DNA from: Bacteroidota bacterium | GTDB lineage: Bacteria > Bacteroidota > Bacteroidia > Sphingobacteriales > Sphingobacteriaceae | DNA: 18,953 bases | Reading direction: 5' to 3' | NCBI GenBank assembly: GCA_025355225.1 | Contig: JANYAB010000540.1 | Coordinates: 1 to 18,953 of the forward strand | Shown here: positions 6,827 through 15,002 of the stretch, piece by piece | Position numbering within the stretch: the first letter of the stretch is position 1 | How the letters are laid out: each line of letters begins with the position of its first letter | The notes under the pieces: generated by a model | Seen by the model: only the letters and a program-made list of their open reading frames with translations | Databases searched by the model: none | Told to the model about the DNA's origin: nothing | Position numbers and translations under genes: made by a program

Positions 6827-8386
6827 CTATGTGAGGTTTACTCCCGAAAGCTTTAAAGTAAAAGCATGTTCACAAGGTTTTTGTGATGGTAGGGATACCT
6901 TTAACCCTTCATTATTCCTGGTGAATTGAACATTACCATACCCCAGCAACGCTACATTTTCAATTTTCCCGGTTTGCTGAGCATTATTAGTCGCCAGCGG
7001 CTTTATAATTATTTCATTAGTTGATGGCCAGCCCATAAAAAACGCATAAAGTGTTTTCCCTTTAGTAGTAAACCGAACATCTTCAGCGGTTAATTCCTGG
7101 CGTTTACTCTCATTAAAAGCGGTCTTGATTTTAGTTGACGTAGTAGCTGGCCCTTCTCCAAATATTTTCCAGGGGCGGGTGGCATATATCCCCTCACTAT
7201 TAACAGTCATCCATTTAGTTATACCATCCAAAGTGCTTAGTTCATCGCTATCAAGCATACCGCTTGCCGGTAAGGGGAAATTGAGCATAAGGTTACCATT
7301 CCGGCTGACGATATCAACCAGCATGTCTACTATAGTTTTTGGCGTTTTATAGTGTCCTATGGTGTCCCGGTTATAATGCCAGTCGCCGATGCAGGTATCT
7401 GTTTGCCATGGCCGCGGCCAAATTGAATCAACCACACCGCGCTCCACATCAAAAACACAGGTTCCCATCTCAGAATCTTCGGCACGCTTACTGGTATAAA
7501 CAGATTGCGTAACCCCTCCATGTTTTGCCGCACTCTGGTTGTAAAGATTTGCCAGTATACTTAAACCATATTCCTCAAAAGGGATATGGCCATCGCAATA
7601 TAAAAGATCCGGTTCGTAATTATCTATCAGATCTTTGATCCTTTGAAACCATTTCTTTTTCCACGCTGTCGATATCCCGTCCTCATTCCATGACAAATCG
7701 GTAAAAACCTTTTCCGAATCGCCATACATATCAGCATTTTGTGGATCTACACCATCATAATGCATCCCGGCATAAGGACCGTCTTTATCTGCTCCTTTAC
7801 AAGTTGAAAACCATTTCGGGCTGATCCATAAATGATCGCTGATGCAAAATTTAAGATCATGTTTTTGCGCCGCTTTTTTAAACAAGCCTACGATATCCTT
7901 TTTCGGCCCCATTTGTACCGCGTTCCAACGATGATTTTTCGAATTCCAGAGGTCGAAATTATCGTGGTGGGCGCCCATCGTCATAAAGTATTTAGCGCCT
8001 GCCTTTTTGTACAAGCCTAACAAGTAATCAGGATCAAATCTTTCCGCTTTCCAATTGTGTATGGTGTCTTTATACCCGATTTTCGAAGGGTGTCCGCAAT
8101 GCTCAATAAAGTGCTTGTTTTGCTTGCTCCCCTGCATGTACATATTGCGCGCATACCAATCCCCTGCCTCAATAGCCGACTGTGGCCCCCAATGCGCCCA
8201 TATCCCGAACTTAGCATCACGGAACCATTGAGGGATAACATAGTTCTTTAATGACTCACGTGTACCCTTAAAAGGTCCGCTTTGTATTTCGGGTCTTAGC
8301 GGACTTGTGGCATAAGCTGGTATAAATTTTAGCGCTGGGACAGCAAGCGACATCGCTTGTATGGCCCGTCTACGAGACATGGACAT
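6827..8386 (-). CDS. Exported alpha-L-fucosidase, glycoside hydrolase family 29
   Basis: A 519-residue protein. The N terminus MSMSRRRAIQAMSLAVPALKF has a twin-Arg motif and hydrophobic stretch, so Tat export to the periplasm is likely; Met3 is an alternative start. The GH29 catalytic barrel follows: FRDAKFGIWAHWGPQS (55-70), GDWYARNMY (75-83), MGAHHDNFDLWNS (137-149), and PDLLYCDG with Asp265 in the position of the family nucleophile. The general acid is less clear in this family and I do not assign it. The C-terminal part (about 400-519) is the usual beta-sandwich. The enzyme releases L-fucose from alpha-linked glycans. It is divergent from a FucP-type transporter, a strong contextual match, and is followed by the Dabb gene. 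Confidence 0.92.
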   Translation of the reverse strand: MSMSRRRAIQAMSLAVPALKFIPAYATSPLRPEIQSGPFKGTRESLKNYVIPQWFRDAKFGIWAHWGPQSAIEAGDWYARNMYMQGSKQNKHFIEHCGHPSKIGYKDTIHNWKAERFDPDYLLGLYKKAGAKYFMTMGAHHDNFDLWNSKNHRWNAVQMGPKKDIVGLFKKAAQKHDLKFCISDHLWISPKWFSTCKGADKDGPYAGMHYDGVDPQNADMYGDSEKVFTDLSWNEDGISTAWKKKWFQRIKDLIDNYEPDLLYCDGHIPFEEYGLSILANLYNQSAAKHGGVTQSVYTSKRAEDSEMGTCVFDVERGVVDSIWPRPWQTDTCIGDWHYNRDTIGHYKTPKTIVDMLVDIVSRNGNLMLNFPLPASGMLDSDELSTLDGITKWMTVNSEGIYATRPWKIFGEGPATTSTKIKTAFNESKRQELTAEDVRFTTKGKTLYAFFMGWPSTNEIIIKPLATNNAQQTGKIENVALLGYGNVQFTRNNEGLKVSLPSQKPCEHAFTLKLSGVNLT

Positions 8387-8714
8387 AGTTTATAGGTTTG
8401 ATTTGGAAAACAATAAATCTAATTAAGTTTTTGGTAATAGTTTTACTTTCAGGAGCAGAAAGTAATTGTCCGGCTGTTTTTTATAAGTTTTAATATAAGT
8501 ATGCCATTCTTTACCCTATTCGAACTTAACTTTCCTTAATTAAAATAAATTATCGACTAAAAATCTTCATATTAGAGTTCGTATATACCTTGAGTGTATT
8601 ATGCCGCCTGTAGGGAGATGAGCTTAGGTAATACTAAATACGCACATGATAAAGAATGATGCAATTTAACTTCCACAATCGGATGTATTTACTTTATATG
8701 TAAACAAAATCAAT
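8387..8714. promoter_or_regulatory. Divergent control region between fucosidase and fucose transporter genes
   Basis: 328 bp without a gene, AT-rich, holding the promoters of both divergent genes. A near-match to a -7 box on the minus strand (TAGATTTA at 8414-8421) would suit the fucosidase gene, but without a -33 partner. The notable structure is the inverted repeat at 8443-8465. No exact TAnnTTTG box is found for the transporter. Confidence 0.5.
8443..8465. promoter_or_regulatory. Candidate operator: perfect 8-bp inverted repeat TTACTTTC-N7-GAAAGTAA
   Basis: Arms TTACTTTC (8443-8450) and GAAAGTAA (8458-8465), separated by AGGAGCA. It is 57 bp upstream of the fucosidase start and 250 bp upstream of the transporter start. 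Size and symmetry fit a dimeric regulator site, and there is no T-tail that would make it a terminator. No regulator gene for it is in the window. Confidence 0.4.
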
Positions 8715-9965
8715 GTGCTAAAAAAAACAAAAGATGCTTTTACCGAGCCTAAATACGTTTTAACGCTTGCCTTTGTAGTTACCTTATTTATGTTATGGGG
8801 GCTGGCCATGACAATGGGCGATGTACTTAATCGTCACTTTCAGCATGTATTGCATATATCCAAGTCCAGGTCCACATTGGTCCAGTTTTCCATGTTCGGA
8901 GCTTATGCCGTAATGGGCATTCCGGCAGGATTATTCATGAAAAGATATGGGTATAAACATGGTGTTATATTAGGGTTGTTGTTGTATGCTTTTGGTGCTT
9001 TTTTATTCATTCCCGCTGCCGACAGCGAATCTTTTACATTTTTCAGGATAGCCCTGTTTATTTTGGCTTGCGGGTTAGCTACTTTAGAGACCGTTGCACA
9101 TCCCTTTGTGGCCAGCCTTGGAAGTCAGCGAACAAGTGCCCAGCGATTGAATTTCGCCCAGGGGTTTAACGGGCTTGGCGGCATATCAGGAACATTACTT
9201 GGCGGCTATTTTATTTTAAAGGCTGGCCAACTGCATTCCAATGACCTGCATGCCGTTAAAGTTGTATACGAAGTTATCGGGTTCGTAATTCTTTCTATAG
9301 CCGTTGGTTTTTTCTTTTTGAAGGTACCTGCTATTACCTATGATTCCTCTGAAGAAGAGCATACAATAAATTCTTCCGCAGAAAAAAGTATTAAGCCACA
9401 AAGTTTAAAGGGCTTATTTAAACACCGTCATTTCGTTTGGGCTGTACTGGCCCAGTTCTGCTGCGTTGCAGCACAGGGCGGGACCTGGGCTTTTTTTATA
9501 ATTTATGGCGTAGAGGTTATGAAATTGTCGGGTGAAAAAGCGGCCTATTATTTTGGATTAAGTATGTTCTTAAAAATGTTTGGCCGGTTTTTAGGTGCAT
9601 TTTTATTAAGGTATATTACAGCTAACAAGCTGCTTGCGATTTTTGCGCTGGGAAATATCTTAATGTGCCTGATAATTGCCCAATCTTTTGGCTGGGTCTC
9701 TTTTATAGCGCTGATCGCGCTGAATTTTTTCTTTAGTGTTATGTTTCCCACTATTTACGGCCTGGGCCTTAAAGACTTGGGGCCATACAAGCAGCAAGCG
9801 TCCTCCTTCATTGTCATGGGTGTAGCGGGCGGAGCAGTCTTTCCCCATATAATGGGAGTCGTTGCAGATCATGATGTTGCCAAATCTTACTATGTGCCTA
9901 TAATTTGTTATGCATTTATTTTTTTATTTGCCATTAAGTTAAGTAAGATCAGAAATCGATTTTGA
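8715..9965 (+). CDS. fucP: FucP-type L-fucose/proton symporter (major facilitator superfamily)
   Basis: A 416-residue, 12-helix MFS protein of the FucP group. Asp36 (MGDVLNRHFQ) and Glu125 (CGLATLETVAHPF) lie 89 residues apart, the same spacing as the functionally essential Asp46 and Glu135 of E. coli FucP. The motif MKRYGYKHGV (75-84) is the cytoplasmic loop 2-3. The inserted loop at about 204-230 is charged and marks the mid-point. The start must be GTG 8715: the overlapping ATG at 8713 meets a stop at once, and the first in-frame ATG, at codon 26, would remove part of helix 1. The gene is divergent from an exported GH29 fucosidase, supporting fucose as substrate. Other FucP-like sugars (for example N-acetylglucosamine or galactose) are possible, since Bacteroidota have many such paralogues. 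Confidence 0.85.
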   Translation: MLKKTKDAFTEPKYVLTLAFVVTLFMLWGLAMTMGDVLNRHFQHVLHISKSRSTLVQFSMFGAYAVMGIPAGLFMKRYGYKHGVILGLLLYAFGAFLFIPAADSESFTFFRIALFILACGLATLETVAHPFVASLGSQRTSAQRLNFAQGFNGLGGISGTLLGGYFILKAGQLHSNDLHAVKVVYEVIGFVILSIAVGFFFLKVPAITYDSSEEEHTINSSAEKSIKPQSLKGLFKHRHFVWAVLAQFCCVAAQGGTWAFFIIYGVEVMKLSGEKAAYYFGLSMFLKMFGRFLGAFLLRYITANKLLAIFALGNILMCLIIAQSFGWVSFIALIALNFFFSVMFPTIYGLGLKDLGPYKQQASSFIVMGVAGGAVFPHIMGVVADHDVAKSYYVPIICYAFIFLFAIKLSKIRNRF

Positions 9966-9992
9966 GCTTTCAAAAGAAGCGTCTAAATAAGT

Positions 9993-11687
9993 TTACAGAT
10001 TTTTCTTTTTGACTTCGTCAACTGCATAGTTCGCTGCGCGGGCTGTATAAGCCATATAGGTAAGCGATGGGTTTTGTGTTGAAGTAGAAGCCATGCAAGC
10101 GCCGTCAGTCACAAAAACATTTTTGCAGCCGTGCACCTGGTTCCATTTATTGAGGATTGATGTTTTAGGATCGCGCCCCATTCTGGCACCACTCATTTCG
10201 TGGATATCCGATCCAGGCGCAGAATGTGAATCAATTGATTTGATATTTTTAAAACCCGCCAAAGTGAACATTTCTGTTAGCTGTTCCATATAATCCTTTA
10301 CCATTTTATCATCATTTTCGGTCCAATCGCATGACATCACCAGTTCAGGAATGCCATATTGATCCTTCAGATCGGGATGAAGCTTTATATGGTTGCTTTC
10401 AATCGGAATAACTTCGCCCATCATCCAGGCGCTTATTCCCCAGTCACCGTATTCAGTGTTGGCAAGGTGTTTTTTAAGCTCTTCCCCTAATCCCTCCTGG
10501 CCTCTGGCAAAACCATGACCGGCTCCGATGCCGGTGGCATAACCGCGTAAAAAGCCCATGTTATGCTTTTCAAGATTACGGAAACGGGGTATGTAACTGT
10601 TGGTGGGTGTACGTCCGTCGGTACGCCTATCCGGATAGCCATCATAACTGGCACTTACATGCCCGCGGTAGTTGTGCCACGAAATATATTTACCCAATAC
10701 GCCACTATCATTTCCTAACCCGTTGGGAAAACGGGATGAAGTTGAATTCATCAATATTTGGGTCGATGCAAGCGCCGAAGCATTTACAAATATGATCCGG
10801 GCATAAAACTCAAGCATTTTTTTACTTTCACTATCTATTACGCGTACCCCAATCGCTTTACCCTTTTTCTCATCATAAATTATTGAATGCACCACCGAGT
10901 GCGGGCGCAGCGTCATGTGGCCTGTACGTTGGGCCCAGGGCAATGTGGACGCATTGCTGCTGAAATAACCTCCAAAGGGACAGCCCCGGTTACATAAAGT
11001 ACGATTAAGGCACATGGCTCGCCCCTGTTGAAAATGTATAGGCTGAGGTTTCGTAATATGGGCGCAACGGCCATAGATCACATGCCGGTCAGTATAATTC
11101 TTAGCCACCGCTCCTTTAAGATGCTGTTCAAGAATACTGGTTTCCATGGGCGGCAGAAATTCGCCGTCAGGTAAACTGGCTAAGCCGTCACGGTTACCTG
11201 ATACACCGATAAATTTTTCTACGTGACTGTACCATGGGGCAATATCTGCATATCTTATTGGCCAATCCACAGCAAAGCCATCGCGCAGCGGACCTTCATA
11301 ATCAAAATCGCTCCATCGCTGGGTTTGCCTCGCCCAAAGCAACGACTTACCTCCTACATGATACCCCCGTATCCAATTGAAAGGCTTTTCCTGCACATAA
11401 GGTTGTTCATTAGCTTTAAGCTGAAATGGATTGAACTCATTGGCGTTTTTTCCAAAACGCCTCTGCATTTCCAGCGTACCTTTTCCCCTGTGTTCAAACT
11501 CCCAGGGCTGCAAATTTGCGGTTGGATAGTCGATGATGTGCTTTACATCTCTGCCCCGCTCCAAAACAAGCGTTTTTAAACCTTTTTCACAGAGTTCCTT
11601 AGCAGCCCAGCCACCACTAATGCCAGTTCCAATAACTATTGCATCGTAGGTGATCGCTTTTTTTGCATCAATTAATAGATTCGTCAT
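9993..11687 (-). CDS. GMC-family FAD-dependent oxidoreductase (sugar/glycoside dehydrogenase large subunit)
   Basis: A 564-residue flavoprotein. The FAD-binding Rossmann motif is GTGISG at 20-25, with VLERG closing the second strand at 41-45. The C-terminal GMC region contains DIHEMSGARMGRDP, with His in the place of the usual active-site base region, and STSTQNPSLTYMA near the end. It has no signal peptide, but its partner gene just upstream does, so the pair probably crosses the membrane together by the Tat route. Its start overlaps the stop of that gene by 4 bp (ATGA type). Related pairs include gluconate-2-dehydrogenase-like enzymes and bacterial glucoside 3-dehydrogenases, which oxidise sugars in the periplasm and pass electrons to cytochromes. 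The exact substrate is inference; the family is certain. Confidence 0.88.
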   Translation of the reverse strand: MTNLLIDAKKAITYDAIVIGTGISGGWAAKELCEKGLKTLVLERGRDVKHIIDYPTANLQPWEFEHRGKGTLEMQRRFGKNANEFNPFQLKANEQPYVQEKPFNWIRGYHVGGKSLLWARQTQRWSDFDYEGPLRDGFAVDWPIRYADIAPWYSHVEKFIGVSGNRDGLASLPDGEFLPPMETSILEQHLKGAVAKNYTDRHVIYGRCAHITKPQPIHFQQGRAMCLNRTLCNRGCPFGGYFSSNASTLPWAQRTGHMTLRPHSVVHSIIYDEKKGKAIGVRVIDSESKKMLEFYARIIFVNASALASTQILMNSTSSRFPNGLGNDSGVLGKYISWHNYRGHVSASYDGYPDRRTDGRTPTNSYIPRFRNLEKHNMGFLRGYATGIGAGHGFARGQEGLGEELKKHLANTEYGDWGISAWMMGEVIPIESNHIKLHPDLKDQYGIPELVMSCDWTENDDKMVKDYMEQLTEMFTLAGFKNIKSIDSHSAPGSDIHEMSGARMGRDPKTSILNKWNQVHGCKNVFVTDGACMASTSTQNPSLTYMAYTARAANYAVDEVKKKNL

Positions 11688-12238
11688 CTTTTAACAGGTT
11701 TAGCCTTAGTATAATCGAAGTTTAAGGGAACATCACCATAATAATGGCCGGGGGTCATCACATATTTATTAATTTTAGTTACTACATATTCCGAACTGTT
11801 AAAGCCCAATATGGTGAGTTCTTTCGCCATCCTAATGAATTTAGCCTGGTCGCTTGCCGGATCTTCCTTCTGAGCTTGTTTTAGGATAGTTAGACGCTGT
11901 TCAGTTGCACATTCTGCAAATGTTTTTCCATAATCAGCCTTAGCTTTATCATCTACCCAACTCATACCTTTTGCAAAGCTCTCTCCCACTTCCTTTTCAT
12001 AACAATCAGCAAGTATCTTTTGGATGAGTGCGGGAACACCAAGTGCTTTAGCTCCCGGTGTATCAGTTGCAGGAATGATGGTGTCTGCAATACTCGTCAG
12101 CAAGGGATTGTCCGCGGCAGTTAACGTTGTTCCGGGCTGATAAGCGGTTGTCCGGAACAAGCCATTAGCCCATGAGGGCAGCGATATAACGCTGCCTACA
12201 ACAAATGCAATGTTTCTTATAGCAACCCGTCTTTCCAT
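11684..12238 (-). CDS. Gluconate 2-dehydrogenase subunit 3 family protein (Tat-exported small subunit)
   Basis: A 184-residue protein. Its N terminus MERRVAIRNIAFVVGSVISLPSWANG is a Tat-like signal with Arg-Arg before a hydrophobic stretch. After it comes LTAADNPLLTSIADTIIPATDTPGAKALGVPALIQKIL, the signature of the small-subunit family, followed by helices including the conserved CATEQR and ending near GHYYGDVPLNFDY. In this family the small subunit carries the export signal for the GMC large subunit and helps its maturation. It is the first gene of a two-gene minus-strand operon; the stop overlaps the start of the large subunit by 4 bp, suggesting coupled translation in fixed ratio. No cytochrome gene is next to it, so the electron acceptor must be encoded elsewhere. 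Confidence 0.88.
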   Translation of the reverse strand: MERRVAIRNIAFVVGSVISLPSWANGLFRTTAYQPGTTLTAADNPLLTSIADTIIPATDTPGAKALGVPALIQKILADCYEKEVGESFAKGMSWVDDKAKADYGKTFAECATEQRLTILKQAQKEDPASDQAKFIRMAKELTILGFNSSEYVVTKINKYVMTPGHYYGDVPLNFDYTKAKPVKR

Positions 12239-12613
12239 GGTTCGATATAAATTAAGGGTACGAGACTAAAATAGGCATCCGGCAGAAAAGTCGTTTTATA
12301 ATTAAAGCTTAAATTTAAAGACTTGTCTATGGAAACGAGTAATACTATTTTAACATTGCCGGATTTATGCTAATTCGGAAGGTGAATTTAAATGGATTTC
12401 TATCATTATTAGCAATTAAATAAATCGCTTTTAATGCCTTGCAAGTCATAGAGACGCAGTTTTCCTATTGTTTTGGGGGTGCGATTTTAAAACCACATCA
12501 ATTTGCAACATCTTGGTTACAGGCAAAAATGAATGAGAAGTATCTTAAGATAGTTAAAAGTAACACTCCTATTTTCCGAAATAGATAATATGCAAGATTG
12601 ATTTACAATGAAC
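12239..12613. other. Intergenic region between the LytTR regulator and the dehydrogenase operon
   Basis: 375 bp without a convincing gene; all frames break within a few dozen codons. It must hold the minus-strand promoter of the dehydrogenase pair and the 3' end of the regulator transcript. I see no exact -7 box for the former and no terminator hairpin for the latter. The one clear structure is the perfect 12-bp palindrome TATCTTAAGATA at 12541-12552, 62 bp after the regulator's stop codon. Confidence 0.5.
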
Positions 12614-13336
12614 CTACGACATCTTTGATATGCCTTCCATCAAAGTACCTACCAATTCTTTATAGCTGCGCCCTATTGGCAACAGCTTATTAGCAACCTC
12701 TATTTCGGTACTGGTAAAGGCATCAATTTTTTCTTTTGCAACGATGAAAGAGCGATGTATCCGTAAAAAATCGCCCTTAGGTAAACACTCTTCTATCTGG
12801 CCAAGCTGGTATTTAGTAACAATGATCTTATCCGTAGTAAATATCTTAATATATTCTTTCAGACTTTCAATATACAGGATGTCCTTAAAATATAACTTCA
12901 CCTTTTTCTTGCTGGTATTCACAAATATGTATGAACTTCCGGCTGGTATAAATACTGGTGATGAATAGCTTTTCAGCGAATTCAGCATCTTTAATTTATT
13001 TACGGCTTTCAGAAAACGGCTGAACTCGATTGGTTTTAATAAATAGTCTACAATATTCAATTCGTACCCCTGTAAAGCGTACTCGTGGTAAGCAGTTGTA
13101 ATAATTATATGAGGCGGGTTTTTAAGGGTCTGTATAAAATCAAAGCCCTTAAGTTTCGGAAGGTTAATGTCCAGAAATATGAGATCGATATCATTCGAAC
13201 GCAAGTCCTCCAGCGCATGCAGTGCATCTGCATAGGTATTTTTTAAATTGAGGAAGGGGATGTCCGCAACATATTCCTGTAGTATTTCAGCAGCCAGGGG
13301 CTCATCTTCAATAATAATACAATTATATTTTTCCAT
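12614..13336 (-). CDS. LytTR-family response regulator
   Basis: A 240-residue two-domain regulator. The receiver domain (about 4-118) has the acidic pair Glu10-Asp11, the phosphoacceptor Asp56 in LIFLDINLP, and Lys101 in YLLKP. The LytTR DNA-binding domain (about 135-236) shows KVKLYFKDILYIESLKEYIKIFT and FLRIHRSFIVAKEKI. It is the partner of the kinase encoded directly upstream, whose 3' end it overlaps by 14 bp, so the two proteins are made from one message. LytTR regulators bind direct repeats in promoters, often of envelope or transport genes. Targets are not evident from the sequence; the divergent SusC-type gene is the obvious neighbour, but 1.4 kb separates the two. Confidence 0.95.
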   Translation of the reverse strand: MEKYNCIIIEDEPLAAEILQEYVADIPFLNLKNTYADALHALEDLRSNDIDLIFLDINLPKLKGFDFIQTLKNPPHIIITTAYHEYALQGYELNIVDYLLKPIEFSRFLKAVNKLKMLNSLKSYSSPVFIPAGSSYIFVNTSKKKVKLYFKDILYIESLKEYIKIFTTDKIIVTKYQLGQIEECLPKGDFLRIHRSFIVAKEKIDAFTSTEIEVANKLLPIGRSYKELVGTLMEGISKMS

Positions 13337-14390
13337 TACTGTTCAGGTTAATTTTCAGATCGACAATAAAGGTTTGCCCCACATCTCGGGTGGTCAATGA
13401 AAAATCATCGTACATTAACTCCAGTTGGCGCCTTACATTGCTTAAGCCAATATTTTCATTGACAGGTTTGTTATCTTCACGGTCGTGACTGTTTTTAACA
13501 AAGAAGTTTAATTGTCCCTCTTTCAATTCAACCTTTACTTTGATACTGCTCTCGTAAATGGTTTCATTCACCCCATGCTTGAATGCATTCTCGATAAAGG
13601 GAAGTAAGATCAATGGAGCAATGCGCTTGTTATAATCGTCTATGTCTTTGTCAAAACAAACCTTAAGCCGGTCACTATGCCTGATTCTTTCCAACTGCAC
13701 ATAATCATCCAGTATGCGGATCTCATCTACGATCGGAATGGTGTCCTTTGCAGATTCATACAGCATAAACCGGAGCAATTTAGATAACCGTACTACTACT
13801 TCGGGTGTTTTGTCAGACTTTTTGCGGGCCAGTGCATAAATGTTGTTCAGCGTATTGAATAAAAAATGAGGGTTGATCTGGTTTTTTAGAAACTTTAACT
13901 CAGTTTCCAGTTTTTCCTTAACCAGGTCCTTCTCGTTCCTGATATTGATAGCTTGCATCCTGAATAACTTAAGAGCCGCAGCGATTCCTGCGACACAACC
14001 GATATCTAAAAGGGATACGAACATCCAACTAAAATCAAATACATTTCTGAAAGTATAATGCGCCCGGGGATTCTCCATTGGGTCGACAAAATAAACACTC
14101 CCGATACGATGAAGAATGATAGCCAATATAAAGGCGATGCTTAATTTGATTACTATAACTGAAATTTTGTAAGGTTTTTTAAGGGGTTGAGTAACCGCAA
14201 CGTGCAACGCATAATAGGTGAACAGTATTTTTGATGGCATAAGAGCCAGGTTAAAGCTAATAGCCAGCAGAATTATGTGACCCGCAGATTGCTTTGCGAA
14301 TACATATTCTATCCATGTATATTCCAGCAAAGTTCCTTGCACACTACATGCAAGCCAAAATAACAGGTGCCGGTAAAGTTTACTTTTCAC
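13323..14390 (-). CDS. LytS/YesM-like membrane sensor histidine kinase
   Basis: A 355-residue kinase. The N-terminal part has four predicted membrane helices (about 9-30, 38-64, 76-98, 118-142) and hardly any extracellular domain, so the signal is probably sensed in or near the membrane. A coiled stretch follows (about 150-168), then the His_kinase (PF06580 type) motif LKNQINPHFLFNTLNNI with His175 as phosphorylation site. The ATPase part shows the N-box LLPFIENAFKHGV and the glycine-containing box NIGLSNVRRQLELMY. It phosphorylates the LytTR regulator encoded next in the same operon. The ligand is unknown. No clear -7 box is seen upstream of its ATG at 14388-14390. Confidence 0.93.
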   Translation of the reverse strand: MKSKLYRHLLFWLACSVQGTLLEYTWIEYVFAKQSAGHIILLAISFNLALMPSKILFTYYALHVAVTQPLKKPYKISVIVIKLSIAFILAIILHRIGSVYFVDPMENPRAHYTFRNVFDFSWMFVSLLDIGCVAGIAAALKLFRMQAINIRNEKDLVKEKLETELKFLKNQINPHFLFNTLNNIYALARKKSDKTPEVVVRLSKLLRFMLYESAKDTIPIVDEIRILDDYVQLERIRHSDRLKVCFDKDIDDYNKRIAPLILLPFIENAFKHGVNETIYESSIKVKVELKEGQLNFFVKNSHDREDNKPVNENIGLSNVRRQLELMYDDFSLTTRDVGQTFIVDLKINLNSNGKI

Positions 14391-14622
14391 TATGTGAAGA
14401 TCGTTATTAATCGATAAAGGTTTGATAAAATACTACAAACAACAATAATTTGAGTAAGAACAACAGGTATCAACCGATGAACGATACAGGCATCATATTC
14501 CGGGATGGTTTTTCTGCCGAAAATATTAAAAACAATTTATGATATACCAAAGTAGATAATTTACCTACGAATGATTATAAATACATCAGCTATACCTGTT
14601 TATACGTGGCAACAGGTTGTAT

Positions 14623-14640
14623 GTTGAAATAAATTTCAAC
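14623..14640. repeat. Near-perfect palindrome GTTGAAAT-AA-ATTTCAAC
   Basis: Two perfect 8-bp arms around AA. It lies 6 bp after the second arm of another perfect inverted repeat (ACCTGTT/AACAGGT, 14594-14617) and about 230 bp upstream of the kinase start. Candidate protein-binding site; no known consensus recognised. Confidence 0.4.
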
Positions 14641-14716
14641 TCGTGATCTTTATTAAAATATTTGTCTAACGACTTTTTTCATTGAGATTGAGATAAAGTT
14701 CGTATTGAAAGTTGAT

Positions 14717-14749
14717 AAAGAAAGGCTTCGCAAGGAGGCCTTTCTTTTT
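14717..14749 (+). terminator. Strong Rho-independent terminator with no recognised upstream gene
   Basis: Stem AAAGAAAGGCTTC (14717-14729) pairs with GAGGCCTTTCTTT (14735-14747): 10 perfect base pairs plus T-G, T-A and C-G next to a GCAAG loop, followed by T's to 14749. Because of the A-rich left arm it could also work on the minus strand. No coding gene lies before it on the plus strand for more than 320 bp. Confidence 0.75.
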
Positions 14750-14770
14750 AGTTTAATTATAATTCAATTT

Positions 14771-14914
14771 ATGAAAACTGTCTTGTTATTAATTCTATAT
14801 ACTTGTCTCGCCGCCGGTCTTTATGCCTATAAACATTTCAGGAAACGGACAGATGACCCGGCGTTTGCAGTAATTGTCGTCAAACATAAATTGACGTATG
14901 GTCTTAAGCTTTAA
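14771..14914 (+). CDS. Possible 47-residue membrane peptide
   Basis: ATG 14771 opens a short frame with one hydrophobic segment (VLLLILYTCLAAGLYAY, about 4-20) followed by a basic stretch (KHFRKRTDDP). It begins 21 bp after a strong terminator, so it would need its own promoter, and none is visible. Its last codons overlap the first copy of a diverged intergenic repeat (14879-14916), which suggests either gene decay or a spurious frame. No homology recognised. Confidence 0.25.
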   Translation: MKTVLLLILYTCLAAGLYAYKHFRKRTDDPAFAVIVVKHKLTYGLKL

Positions 14915-14984
14915 GTAAGATAAGGTGCAAAATTCGACTTAAGGCTTTCGACTTAAGACTCTTGACTTGACACTATAGTCCTCC
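14879..14984. repeat. Heptad-period repeat block, copy 1 with a tandem run
   Basis: Units of 7 bp follow each other in constant phase: GTCTTAA, GCTTTAA, GTAAGAT at 14901-14921, then GACTTAA, GGCTTTC, GACTTAA, GACTCTT, GACTTGA at 14936-14970. The 38 bp at 14879-14916 match 15242-15279 at 31 of 38 positions. GTCTTAAG (14901-14908) and CTTAAGAC (14952-14959) form an inverted pair. Origin and role unknown. Confidence 0.5.
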
Positions 14985-15002
14985 GGCTCTGTCCACTTTT
15001 CT

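Larger units (their letters stand above)
14391..14770. other. Intergenic region upstream of the kinase gene, with two inverted repeats and a terminator
   Basis: 380 bp with no supported gene. It contains the kinase promoter (minus strand, not identified), a 7-bp inverted repeat ACCTGTT-N10-AACAGGT at 14594-14617, a palindrome GTTGAAAT-AA-ATTTCAAC at 14623-14640, and a strong terminator at 14717-14749. The combination would suit a short non-coding RNA ending at the terminator, but no exact promoter is visible for it. Confidence 0.45.

Noticed and set aside
14477..14542. Open frame of 21 codons starting at ATG 14477
   Set aside because: Too short, no family, no ribosome-binding site and no promoter; could be chance.
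14705..14770. Extension of the 47-residue frame to a TTG start at 14705
   Set aside because: The extension runs straight through the strong terminator hairpin, so it is very unlikely to be translated.
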